Source: Dehalococcoidia bacterium
GTDB lineage: Bacteria > Chloroflexota > Dehalococcoidia > CAUJGQ01
Reading direction: 5' to 3'
DNA length: 48,800 nucleotides
Assembly (NCBI GenBank): GCA_035310145.1
Contig: DATGEL010000114.1
Span: 1 to 48,800 of the forward strand
Both the position numbers and the translations under genes were made by a program. Below the pieces are notes generated by a model. The model was not told where the DNA came from, ran no database searches, and saw nothing but the letters and a program-made list of their open reading frames with translations. Of this stretch, positions 26,466 to 34,254 are shown in pieces (the stretch's first letter is position 1; each line of letters begins with the position of its first letter).

Positions 26466-26553
26466 GCGGCGTCTCCTTCGCAGACCGTTTGGCTGCCGCT
26501 CCCACCGTAGCGCGGATTCGCGCCACCGTGCCAGCCGCGCGGTCTGCTGCGCG

Positions 26554-27039
26554 TCAGTCGGCCTCGCTCACGTTGCCGTTCACATGTTCGGCAGGGGCAT
26601 GCAGCAGGGCGGCGGCCCGGCGCAGGATCTCCGCCTCGTTGGCGTAGGTCAGCGCGTGCTCGGCGTCCCACAGCGGGAACCACTGCACCACGTCGTATTC
26701 GTGATCGTGGTCGGCAGTGTTGCCGCCCGTGGGCACCATCAGGTAGTGGTGGACGCGCTTATGAAAGCGCACGCCCTGTTCGACGCGCGAGAACCAGTAC
26801 TCGATCTCGCCGACCTTGCGATCGATCTGCACTTCAAGTCCGGTCTCTTCCTGGACCTCACGCAGGGCCGTTTGCTCCAGCGTTTCGCCGGGAAGCGGCG
26901 TGCCCTTCGGCAAGCCCCAGATGCCCTGCGGCGTGCGGCCGCAAAGCACCACTTCGAAGCCGCCATCGGTGCGGCGATAGACGATGCCGCCGGAGGAAAC
27001 CGCGTCCTCGATGCGTAAACGCTGCCCCGTGCGCCTCAC
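26554..27039 (-). CDS. Nudix hydrolase (MutT/Ap4A-hydrolase-like)
   Basis: A 161-residue Nudix protein. WGLPKG at 41-46 leads into a complete Nudix box Gly46-Leu68 (G-x5-E-x7-REV-x-EE-x-GL). WGLPKG is common in MutT and diadenosine polyphosphate hydrolases. It probably removes oxidised or signalling nucleotides. Start codon GTG at 27039 with GGGAG upstream. It lies 24 nt after the HEAT-repeat gene, so the two are probably co-transcribed. Confidence 0.89.
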   Translation of the reverse strand: MRRTGQRLRIEDAVSSGGIVYRRTDGGFEVVLCGRTPQGIWGLPKGTPLPGETLEQTALREVQEETGLEVQIDRKVGEIEYWFSRVEQGVRFHKRVHHYLMVPTGGNTADHDHEYDVVQWFPLWDAEHALTYANEAEILRRAAALLHAPAEHVNGNVSEAD

Positions 27040-27063
27040 CGCCGCACTCCCTCGCTCGCCGCG

Positions 27064-28068
27064 CTAGTCGTCGTCCGGCTCATCGTCGTCGGACTCGTCC
27101 CACTCTTCCAGCTCATCCGGCTGCACGGCGGCATCGCGTCGCAGCAGGCGCTGCGCTGCGCCGCCGATCAGCCCCTCCTCGGCGCGGGCCGCGGCGATCG
27201 CCGCCTGCACCGCCTCGGCGATCCGCCGATCGGCATCCTGCGTCCGCCGGTTCAGCGCCTCCAGGGCGCTGCGCCCGCCGATCTCACCGAGCGCCCGGAT
27301 CGCCTGCTCCTGGACCTCCTGGTCGGGGTCGTCAATCAGCGGTGTCAGGTGAGGCGCCGACTCTTCTTCGCCGATTTCGCCCAGCGCCTCGGCCGCCTCG
27401 AAGCGGCGCAAGGGATCGTCACTGGCCAGCTCACGGTAGAGCACCGGCAGCCAGGCCGCGTCGCCGTTGCGCCCCATCGCGTGCAGCGCGGCGATCTGCA
27501 ACGCCGGCGCGGGGTCGCGGTAGGTTCGCTCGATCAGGTCGTGCACCCAGCCCTGGCTGCAGGCGCCCAGCGACTCGACCGCGCGCCCGCGCAGCTCGGC
27601 CGGCTGCGCCGTGTCGCCGGCGACGGCGCGCAGCGCGTCCAGCACGCGCTCGTTGTCGCGCGGGCGCAGCGCGTCAAACTCGCCACGCAGCACCCAGTTG
27701 CCGAGCAATGCCGCCGCGGCGGTGCGTACACCCGCGTCCGGGTCGGCGCCGAGCAGCATCAGGAAGTTGTCGAGCAGCGTGCGGTCGTCGCTCTCCCACA
27801 GGCCGTCAAGCGCCAGGCGGCGCAGCTCCGGGTCCGGGTCTCCGAGCAGATGCGTGAAGACGGCATCGAAGTTCAGCGTGGCATCGTCTTCGCTGAGGTC
27901 GAGCAGACGGCGGGCGATCTCCTGCCGGCGGGCGGCGCTGACCTGCGCCAGCAGCCGGGCAAGCTCGGCCAGGCGCCCGCGGTCCAGGTCCGAAAGCACT
28001 ACCAGACGCGCCGCACGCAGCGGCTGCGAGAGATCGGCAAGGTCGGCAAAAGCACTGGCTTGCGCCAC
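27064..28068 (-). CDS. HEAT-repeat protein
   Basis: A 334-residue all-helical protein made of about eight HEAT/PBS-type repeats of roughly 30 residues, from about residue 60 to 290. The clearest are ELRRLALDGLWE, PALQIAALHAMG, PLRRFEAAEALGEIG and EVQEQAIRALGEIG. The last 20 residues are almost all Asp, Glu and Ser, an acidic tail. Such proteins are scaffolds for protein-protein contacts. The GTG at 28068 has AAGGGGG upstream. Partner unknown; the adjacent Nudix and GNAT genes follow in the same direction. Confidence 0.83.
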   Translation of the reverse strand: MAQASAFADLADLSQPLRAARLVVLSDLDRGRLAELARLLAQVSAARRQEIARRLLDLSEDDATLNFDAVFTHLLGDPDPELRRLALDGLWESDDRTLLDNFLMLLGADPDAGVRTAAAALLGNWVLRGEFDALRPRDNERVLDALRAVAGDTAQPAELRGRAVESLGACSQGWVHDLIERTYRDPAPALQIAALHAMGRNGDAAWLPVLYRELASDDPLRRFEAAEALGEIGEEESAPHLTPLIDDPDQEVQEQAIRALGEIGGRSALEALNRRTQDADRRIAEAVQAAIAAARAEEGLIGGAAQRLLRRDAAVQPDELEEWDESDDDEPDDD

Positions 28069-28156
28069 CGCCGGCCCCCTTGGGGGGCGGCCGATTCAGA
28101 CAGGGGAGCCTCGTACAGGTACGCGGGCTTCGGAAACGGCCACGCCTCTTGACGGA

Positions 28157-28185
28157 AGTTTGTCACGCGGGTTTGGGGCTGTCAA
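28157..28185 (-). promoter_or_regulatory. Possible promoter of the HEAT-repeat gene
   Basis: Read on the minus strand, TTGACA (28185-28180) is followed after 17 nt by CAAACT (28162-28157). The likely start is about 80 nt upstream of the GTG at 28068. The -35 is perfect and the -10 is weak. It lies in the 166-nt gap downstream of the debranching-type enzyme gene. Confidence 0.4.
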
Positions 28186-28234
28186 ACCGTTACGGCGCGG
28201 CGCCTGGCTTGACCTGCGCCGTAGCCGCAAGGCG

Positions 28235-30388
28235 TTACCGCTTCGTCGCGGCGCTCAGCTTCCGCCAGACGCGCAGCGTCTCGGCCACGCTCCAGGCCTG
28301 CGCGATGCAGCCACGCGGCGTGTGCGGCGGGTCGCCGTCAAAGATCTCCGAAATGGTGCCGAGGCCCGCATCACGCAGGTGGTCTTCCAGCGGGCGCAGC
28401 AGGGCCAATGCCGCGTGCGCGTCGCGGTAGACACGATAGTGCGCCTCCGCGTAGGGGCCGAGCAGCCAGGCCCAGACGGTGCCCTGGTGGTAGGCGCCGT
28501 CGCGCTGCGTCTGGTCGCCACCGTAGCCGCCCTGATACGCCGGTTCGGCCGGCGCCAGCGAGCGCAGGCCGCCGCTGGTCAGCAGATCGCGGCCCACGGC
28601 ATCGACCACGCCCGCGGCCACGGCGCCTTCCAACAGCGGATTGGGCAGTGAAACGGCGAAGATCTGGTTGGGCCGCTCGCTGAAGTCATCGCCGTTCGGG
28701 CCATCGACGACATCGGCAAGATGCCGACTATCCGGCCGCACGAAACGCGTGCGGAACGAGTCACGCACGCGATCGGCGAGTGCCGCATACTCGCTGCCGG
28801 TCTGCGGGTCGCGGGTGGCGTAGATTGCGGCGGCGATGCGCAGGACGTTGTACCAGAGCGCGTTGATCTCCACCGGCTTGCCAGCGCGCGGCGTCACCAC
28901 CCAATCGCCGACTTTGGCGTCCATCCAGGTCAGTTGCAGGCCCGGAGCGCCGGCCTGCAACAACCCGTCGCGCTGGTCCATACCGATGCCGAACCCGGTG
29001 CCCCGCCGGTGCCGTTCGACGATCTCGTGCAGCGCCGGCAACAGCTCCTCGATCAACGTCTCGCTGCCGGCGACGTCGCAGTAGGCTCGCACCGCCAGCA
29101 CATACCAGAGCGTGGCGTCGGCGGTGTTGTAGCTGGGCGGCAAGCCGGAATCGTCTGGGAAGTTGTTGGGGCAGAGGCCGCTCTCAATGTAGCGGGCGAA
29201 GGTGCGTAGCACGTCGGCCGCCTCGGCGGCGCGGCCCGTGCTCAGCGCCAGGCCGGGCAGCGAGATCATGGTGTCGCGGCCCCAGTCGTTGAACCAGTGA
29301 AAGCCGGCGATCACCGTGCGCCCGCCTGCCGGGGCCGCCGTCGTGCCGTCGTCCCCGGTCACGGACATGCCGTTACCGGACGCAGAAGCGGTGTCGCCGC
29401 CATGCCCCACGCCTGCCGTTTGACTGCCGCCGCGCCGCGCCAGGAACTGATCCGCGGCCAGCACAAGCTGCCGCGCGAACGGATCGCCCGCACCGGCGTC
29501 GCGGATCAGGCCGATCTGTCGCGCCTCGGCCATCGCCAGCGCATAGCCGCTGTTCAAATCCGCGCTGGACTCCGTGGTCAGCACCAGGGTGAACAGGGCG
29601 CCGGGCCAGAGCGTGGCGCTGAATTGGCCCGGCGCGAACAGATCACTGCGATCGTCCAGGCCGCGGGCCGTCTCCTCGCGGTGATGGAAGTTCCACCACC
29701 AGCCGCCGCTGGGCGTAAACTCGCCGCCGTCGGCCAGAAGGCGGAAGGGCCGCGCGCCGGAGAACGCCACGATCTCGGCGCCACGCGGCCGCGCCTGCAC
29801 CGCCGGTTGCCAGCCCTGGCCCGACGTCAGGCTGTGGAAGTCACGATAGGTGACAAGCGGGGTGACATGCAGCTCCAGCGAGTGCGTGCCGCGCAACAGC
29901 CGGTAGCAGACGTAGGTCGTGTTCTGGCCCTGGGCCATCCACACGCGCCGCTCCAGCAGCGCATCGCCCAGCGCGAAGGTCCAGACCGGCAGCATGCCTT
30001 CCAGATGGAAGGATTGCAGGTACCGAAAACCCTGCGGGTCGATCGTGCCGCCGGCGAACTCGTGCGCGGAGAGCTTGCAGACGCCGCCGTCGTAGGTCGC
30101 CTGCTCGTCCAGTGCGCCGACCAGCACCGTGCGGCCCACCGGCGGCGTGAGCGCGGCCACGAGCAATCCGTGGTAGCGGCGGGTGGCGATACCGGCCAGC
30201 GTGCCCGAGGCATAGCCGCCGAGGCCGTTCGTCACCAGCCATTCGCGGCGCAGCGCCGCTTCGAGATCACCGCAAATCTCGCGGCCGAACGCGACGAGCG
30301 GCCCGCCGGCTTCGCGCTGCACGGGGAGCGGCGGCGCGGCGTTCTGCGCCGTGGATTGCACCGAGCCGGAAACGATCGCCTCCGCCAT
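28235..30388 (-). CDS. Glycogen-debranching-enzyme-like amylo-alpha-1,6-glucosidase
   Basis: A 717-residue protein with two parts. The N-terminal beta-rich domain (about 35-330) begins EWLVTNGLGGYASGTLAG and ATRRYHGLLVA, the start of the GDE N-terminal family. The C-terminal (alpha/alpha)6 domain has HWFNDWGRDTMISLPGL, PNNFPDDSG and NTADATLWYV, typical of the debranching enzyme glucosidase domain, with Asp residues as likely catalysts. A Gly/Ser/Thr-rich low-complexity insert of about 40 residues lies near 355-395. It probably removes alpha-1,6-linked glucose from glycogen. The ATG at 30388 has GGGGAGGG upstream. No glycogen genes are nearby. Confidence 0.9.
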   Translation of the reverse strand: MAEAIVSGSVQSTAQNAAPPLPVQREAGGPLVAFGREICGDLEAALRREWLVTNGLGGYASGTLAGIATRRYHGLLVAALTPPVGRTVLVGALDEQATYDGGVCKLSAHEFAGGTIDPQGFRYLQSFHLEGMLPVWTFALGDALLERRVWMAQGQNTTYVCYRLLRGTHSLELHVTPLVTYRDFHSLTSGQGWQPAVQARPRGAEIVAFSGARPFRLLADGGEFTPSGGWWWNFHHREETARGLDDRSDLFAPGQFSATLWPGALFTLVLTTESSADLNSGYALAMAEARQIGLIRDAGAGDPFARQLVLAADQFLARRGGSQTAGVGHGGDTASASGNGMSVTGDDGTTAAPAGGRTVIAGFHWFNDWGRDTMISLPGLALSTGRAAEAADVLRTFARYIESGLCPNNFPDDSGLPPSYNTADATLWYVLAVRAYCDVAGSETLIEELLPALHEIVERHRRGTGFGIGMDQRDGLLQAGAPGLQLTWMDAKVGDWVVTPRAGKPVEINALWYNVLRIAAAIYATRDPQTGSEYAALADRVRDSFRTRFVRPDSRHLADVVDGPNGDDFSERPNQIFAVSLPNPLLEGAVAAGVVDAVGRDLLTSGGLRSLAPAEPAYQGGYGGDQTQRDGAYHQGTVWAWLLGPYAEAHYRVYRDAHAALALLRPLEDHLRDAGLGTISEIFDGDPPHTPRGCIAQAWSVAETLRVWRKLSAATKR

Positions 30389-30416
30389 GCCGCCCTCCCC
30401 GCCGCCCGCGCGGGCG

Positions 30417-31655
30417 TCACACCGCTGCGGCCGGAGCCATCGCCTCCACCATGCCCGCGCGCGGCATACCGCCGGCGCGCGGTTCGACGTAGGCGCGTAT
30501 CGCCAGGGCCACGGCCGCGCCCTCGCCCGCCGCCGACGCGGCCTGCTTGGTGCTGCCCGCGCGGCAGTCGCCCGCCACGAAGATGCCCGGCACACTCGTC
30601 TCCAGCGTCGGACTGGAGACGATGAAGCCGCGTTCGTCGGTGTTCACCAGCTCGCGCACCAGCGCCGTGTTCGGCGAAAGGCCGATAAACACGAACACGC
30701 CCGCCGGCGTGATCGTGCGCGTCTGGCCGCTGTCCACATCCTTCAGCTCCACCGCCTCGAGATGGCCTTCGCCGCTGAAGGCCGCGGGTGACACGCTCGT
30801 CAGGACATCGATTCGCGGGTTGGCCTCGACCTTCTCCACGACGACACGGCTGGCCGTGAGCGCCGGAGCGCGCGTTGCAATCGTCACTTTGCTGGCGAAT
30901 TTCGTCAAGAAGAGGCTCTCCTCACCCGCCGAGTTGCCGCCGCCGACGACGAGCACCTCGCGGCCGCGGTAGAACGGCCCGTCGCAGGTGGCGCAGAAAT
31001 GCACGCCCGCGCCGACGAAGTCGTCTTCGCCGGGAATACCCAGCCGCCGGTAGGTCGAGCCGAGCGCCAGCAGCACGGCCCAGGCGCGATACTCACCGCC
31101 GTCCGCGGTGCGTACCCAGCGGTAGTCGCCGTCGGCGCCCACACCGATCACCTCCTGCGCCGAGAGGATCTCGACGCCGAAGCGCTCGGCCTGGCGGCGC
31201 AGGCGATCGGCGAATTCGTTGCCGGAGACGCCGTCGGGGAAGCCGGGAAAGTTGTCGAGTCGCTCAGTGACGCCGGCCTGGCCGCCGACGCCGCCGCGCT
31301 CGATCACAAGGCTGTCGATTCCCTCTCGCGCGGCGTAGAGCGCGGCGGTCAGCCCCGCCGGCCCGCTGCCGACGATGATCAGGTCGTAGAAGGTGCGCTT
31401 CGCCATCGTCTGCAGGCCAAGCTTGGCCGCCAGCTCGGCGTTCGACGGCTCGACCAGCGTGGTGCCGTCGCCGAAGATCAGCGTGGGGATGATGTGCTTG
31501 CCGACGTTCACCCGCTCCACGACCTGCAGGCCGGCCGTGTCCTTGTCGATGTCGATGAAGTCGTAGTGCACCCGCTGCTCGCCGAAAAACTGCTTCGTGC
31601 GCTTGCAATCGCTGCACCACTGCGTGCCATACATGGTGATCTGTGTGTGCGACAT
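30417..31655 (-). CDS. Glutaredoxin-like/thioredoxin reductase fusion protein
   Basis: A 412-residue fusion. Residues 1-80 are a glutaredoxin-like domain with the active site WCSDC (Cys14, Cys17) and cis-Pro in IIPTL. From about 88 a thioredoxin-reductase domain follows: FAD motif GSGPAG at 96-101, redox pair CATC (Cys221, Cys224), NADPH motif VGGGNSAGEE, and GIFVAGDCR at the end. Electrons could pass from NADPH through FAD and CATC to the fused CSDC. The ATG at 31655 has GGAGGA upstream. It is divergent from an ECF sigma gene, 192 nt away. Confidence 0.94.
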   Translation of the reverse strand: MSHTQITMYGTQWCSDCKRTKQFFGEQRVHYDFIDIDKDTAGLQVVERVNVGKHIIPTLIFGDGTTLVEPSNAELAAKLGLQTMAKRTFYDLIIVGSGPAGLTAALYAAREGIDSLVIERGGVGGQAGVTERLDNFPGFPDGVSGNEFADRLRRQAERFGVEILSAQEVIGVGADGDYRWVRTADGGEYRAWAVLLALGSTYRRLGIPGEDDFVGAGVHFCATCDGPFYRGREVLVVGGGNSAGEESLFLTKFASKVTIATRAPALTASRVVVEKVEANPRIDVLTSVSPAAFSGEGHLEAVELKDVDSGQTRTITPAGVFVFIGLSPNTALVRELVNTDERGFIVSSPTLETSVPGIFVAGDCRAGSTKQAASAAGEGAAVALAIRAYVEPRAGGMPRAGMVEAMAPAAAV

Positions 31656-31847
31656 CGGAGCGAGTCCTCCCCACTGTCAGGCCGCGGCCCTCGCCGCGGC
31701 GCACTGCTGATCGGTCTACGCCGGCGAGCGTACGTTACAGCATTCCGGATCACGGGCATCGTGCGGGTGCTGACAGCCGCATCGAATATGATCGCCGCGC
31801 TCGATTGTCGATTGCGCATCGGCTACCCTCTGCCCGAAGGAGCCGCG

Positions 31848-32528
31848 ATGACCACCCCGTCGAGCCCTGCCGGCGGCGCCCCGCTCGAGCCGCGCGTTTC
31901 CGCGGATGATGCCCGCATGCTCGCCGCCCTGCAGGCGGGCGACGAGGCGGCGTTCGAGGAGCTGATCGGCCGCTACCACACCGGCATGGTGCGGCTGGCG
32001 CTGAACTACGTGCCGAGCGCCGCCGTGGCCGAGGAGGTGGCGCAGGAGGCATGGATCGGTGTCCTCAAGGGCGTTGGCCGCTTCGAGGGCCGCTCCTCGC
32101 TGCGCACCTGGATCTACCGCATCCTCGTCAATACGGCGGTCACGCGCGGCCGGCGCGAAGGGCGCAGCGTGCCCTTTTCGGCGCTCTTCGACGCCGAAGG
32201 CGCGCCGCCGGAAGTGGCGATGGATCCAGCCTACTTCGGCAGCAGTTCTCACCATTGGGCCACGAAGCCCGAGAGCTGGGAGGGAGCGCCGGAGGCGCAG
32301 CTTCTCGCCGGCGAGACGCGCGCGCGTATCGATCAGGCGATCGCGGCGCTGCCGCCGGCGCAGCGCGAGGTGATCACCCTGCGCGACGTGCAGGGCTTCG
32401 CCTCGGACGAGGTCTGTAACATTCTCGGCGTCTCCGAGTCTAATCAGAGAGTGCTGCTGCACCGGGCGCGGTCCAAAGTCCGCCGCGCCCTCTCCGCATA
32501 CCTGGGAATGGAGCCGGCGCCGGCGTGA
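31848..32528 (+). CDS. ECF-type RNA polymerase sigma factor
   Basis: A 226-residue sigma-70 family protein of the ECF group. Region 2 runs from about 26 to 95 (FEELIGRYHTGMVRLALNYV, VAEEVAQEAWIGVLKGV, RSSLRTWIYRILVN). Region 4 lies in the last 60 residues (LPPAQREVITLRDVQGFASDE, ILGVSESNQRVLLHRARSK). The linker of about 50 residues between them is longer than usual. The ATG at 31848 has CGAAGGAG upstream. The anti-sigma gene starts within its stop codon (GTGA overlap), so the two are made together. Confidence 0.93.
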   Translation: MTTPSSPAGGAPLEPRVSADDARMLAALQAGDEAAFEELIGRYHTGMVRLALNYVPSAAVAEEVAQEAWIGVLKGVGRFEGRSSLRTWIYRILVNTAVTRGRREGRSVPFSALFDAEGAPPEVAMDPAYFGSSSHHWATKPESWEGAPEAQLLAGETRARIDQAIAALPPAQREVITLRDVQGFASDEVCNILGVSESNQRVLLHRARSKVRRALSAYLGMEPAPA

Positions 32529-32776
32529 GCGAACCAGCGGAACTGAACTGCCAGGAACTGGTCGAGCTGATCACGGCGTACCTCGAGGGCACGCTGCCGG
32601 CAGACCAGCGCGCCCGCTTCGACGCCCACCTGCCGCACTGCTCCGGCTGCCGCAACTACCTCCAGCAGATGCGCCTCACCATCCGCACCCTCGGCTCGCT
32701 CTCGGAAGCCACCATCGCCCCCGTCGCCCGCGATCGCCTGCTCGACGTTTTCCGCGACTGGAAGGCCGGGCGCTAG
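32525..32776 (+). CDS. Zinc-binding anti-sigma factor (zf-HC2)
   Basis: An 83-residue soluble anti-sigma factor with the zinc motif Cys9 and HLPHCSGC (His35, Cys39, Cys42). No membrane segment is present, so it resembles cytosolic RsrA/ChrR-type anti-sigma factors that release sigma on a redox or similar signal. The GTG at 32525 overlaps the sigma stop codon by 4 nt, so translation is coupled. The adjacent, divergent thioredoxin reductase fusion makes thiol stress a possible signal; this is inference. Confidence 0.9.
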   Translation: MSEPAELNCQELVELITAYLEGTLPADQRARFDAHLPHCSGCRNYLQQMRLTIRTLGSLSEATIAPVARDRLLDVFRDWKAGR

Positions 32777-32898
32777 CCACGCGGACTCGATCCCCGGCGT
32801 TCGCCGCAGCGAGACTCTCCCTGCCGCCGCTGCTCCGGCCCCTGCCTGCTGCGCGGCTCGGACTCGCCTCGCTCCCGGGCCGCCCGCGCGCCGACGCT

Positions 32899-33255
32899 TT
32901 ATCCGGTCGGCGTATCAGTGGTCGGAGACGCCGGCTCCCAGGCTTCGCCGTAGCAACGCATGGCGATGAGGACGGGCACAAACGCCTTGCCCTTCTCCGT
33001 CAGCGTGTACTCGGCGCGCGGCGGGTGTTCGCGGTAGAACACCCGCGTGACCATACCGCGCGCCTCAAGACGCTTCAGTCGGTCAGAGAGCACGTTCGCG
33101 GAGATGCCGTCGAGCGACACCAGCAGGGCGGAGAAGCGCCGGCGACCCCATGAAAGGTCGCGCAGGATGAGCATGGTCCAGCGGTCGCCAACAACGTCGA
33201 GCGTGCGGGCGACCGGGCAGTACTGTTGGGTTTCGTAGCTGCGTGTCTCGGACAG
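32899..33255 (-). CDS. HxlR-family transcriptional regulator (start codon uncertain)
   Basis: A winged-helix regulator. The conserved HxlR N-terminus, YCPVARTLDVVGDRWTMLILRDL, is encoded without interruption up to at least position 33222, yet the first ATG (33174) lies inside it, at its middle. Upstream to the in-frame stop near 33312 there is no ATG, GTG or TTG; a CTG at 33255 follows GGCGGAAGG, and would give 118 residues, a normal length. I list the CTG start as the better guess. The DNA-binding helix is in ANVLSDRLKRLEARGMV. Its promoter and that of the divergent crotonase overlap an inverted repeat. A sequencing error or truncated gene is possible. Confidence 0.78.
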   Translation of the reverse strand: MSETRSYETQQYCPVARTLDVVGDRWTMLILRDLSWGRRRFSALLVSLDGISANVLSDRLKRLEARGMVTRVFYREHPPRAEYTLTEKGKAFVPVLIAMRCYGEAWEPASPTTDTPTG

Positions 33256-33288
33256 CCTTCCGCCCCCGAACCGAACTACATTAACTTT

Positions 33289-33317
33289 CTGATACTGACT
33301 TGATCTTCGTCAATCAA
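33289..33317 (-). promoter_or_regulatory. Promoter of the HxlR gene
   Basis: On the minus strand TTGATT (33317-33312) is followed after 17 nt by TATCAG (33294-33289), four of six -10 matches. Transcription would start near 33282, about 27 nt from the CTG at 33255. The region is much more AT-rich than its surroundings and overlaps the inverted repeat 33298-33319. Confidence 0.5.
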
Positions 33318-33319
33318 GT
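33298..33319. promoter_or_regulatory. 22-bp inverted repeat, probable HxlR operator
   Basis: ACTTGAT and ATCAAGT form perfect 7-bp arms around an 8-bp spacer. They cover the -35 box of both divergent promoters. Binding of the adjacent HxlR protein here would repress itself and the crotonase gene, the arrangement common for HxlR regulators. Confidence 0.55.
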
Positions 33320-33328
33320 GAGTAATAA
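33300..33328 (+). promoter_or_regulatory. Promoter of the first crotonase gene
   Basis: TTGATC (33300-33305) is followed after 17 nt by TAATAA (33323-33328) in an AT-rich stretch. Transcription would start near 33335, about 70 nt before the ATG at 33406. The -35 lies within the presumed operator. Confidence 0.45.
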
Positions 33329-33405
33329 ATCATAGAGTGAGTAGCGATATCTCAAGTCTGTGGCCCGGCCATGGCCGGTCGCGGAAGCGCCAGGAGGAGT
33401 AGCCG

Positions 33406-34200
33406 ATGACCACCGTGGAAGCGCCGGCCGTGCAGTTCGACGTCAGCGCGGGTGTGGCGACGATCACGCTCAACCGGCCCGAGCAGCTCAACGCGATCAA
33501 CGCCGAGCTGGGCGCGGGACTGATGGAGGCGTTGCGCCAGGTGCGGACTCGCGACGATATCCGCGTGGCGATTCTCACCGGCAATGGGCGCGCCTTCTGC
33601 GCCGGGGCAGACCTGCGCAGCCGGGCCGGCGGGCCGGCCGCAGCGGGCGGGGTAGCCGGTCTGTTCCGGACGGACGACGCGGTCGGCTTCCACGAGTTCG
33701 AACCGAAGAAGCCGATCATCGGCGCGGTCAACGGCTACTGCCTGGGCGGCGGCTTCGAGATCGCGCTCTCCTGCGACCTGCTGATCGCCAGTGAGGCCGC
33801 GCAGTTCGGGCTGCCGGAGATCACGCTCGGCTTCTTCCCCCTGGCGGGGGCGCCGGTGACCCTCCCGCGCTCGATCCCTCGCGTGCTGGCCAATGACCTG
33901 CTCTTCACCGGCGAACGCATTCCCGCCGCGACTGCCTACGCCTTCGGGCTGGTGAGCCGGATTGTGCCGCCCGATGAGCTTCTGCCGACAGCACGGGCCA
34001 TGGCCGAGAAGATCGCCGGTTACGCCCCGCTGGCGGTGCGGGCGATGCACGAGCTCGTGCGGCGGCAGGGGAACATGCCGCTCGGCGAGGCGCTCCGCCT
34101 GGCGAGCACCATGCGCTGGGCCATCGGCCAGACCGAGGACGCCAGGGAGGGTCCGCGGGCGTTTGCCGAGAAGCGTACACCGGTGTTTAAGGGCGAATAG
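33406..34200 (+). CDS. Enoyl-CoA hydratase (crotonase family)
   Basis: A 264-residue crotonase. The oxyanion-hole segments are GRAFCAGADL (61-70) and NGYCLGGGFE (109-118). Both Glu residues used for hydration are present: Glu118 (GGGFEIALSCD) and Glu138 (GLPEITLGFFP). It likely hydrates 2-enoyl-CoA in fatty or aromatic acid breakdown. The ATG at 33406 has CAGGAGGAG upstream. It is the first gene downstream of the HxlR-type operator and is followed, 54 nt on, by a second crotonase, so both probably share a promoter. Confidence 0.94.
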   Translation: MTTVEAPAVQFDVSAGVATITLNRPEQLNAINAELGAGLMEALRQVRTRDDIRVAILTGNGRAFCAGADLRSRAGGPAAAGGVAGLFRTDDAVGFHEFEPKKPIIGAVNGYCLGGGFEIALSCDLLIASEAAQFGLPEITLGFFPLAGAPVTLPRSIPRVLANDLLFTGERIPAATAYAFGLVSRIVPPDELLPTARAMAEKIAGYAPLAVRAMHELVRRQGNMPLGEALRLASTMRWAIGQTEDAREGPRAFAEKRTPVFKGE

Positions 34201-34254
34201 GGCCAGGCAAACGCCCCGGCGCAGCGGCACGGCGTGGGAAAAGGAACCAAGCGG

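Noticed and set aside
31742-31746. SigR-type promoter for the thioredoxin reductase fusion
   Set aside because: GGAAT is present on the minus strand, but no GTT or CGTT lies 18-19 nt downstream, so it is mentioned only as a clue and not listed as a promoter.
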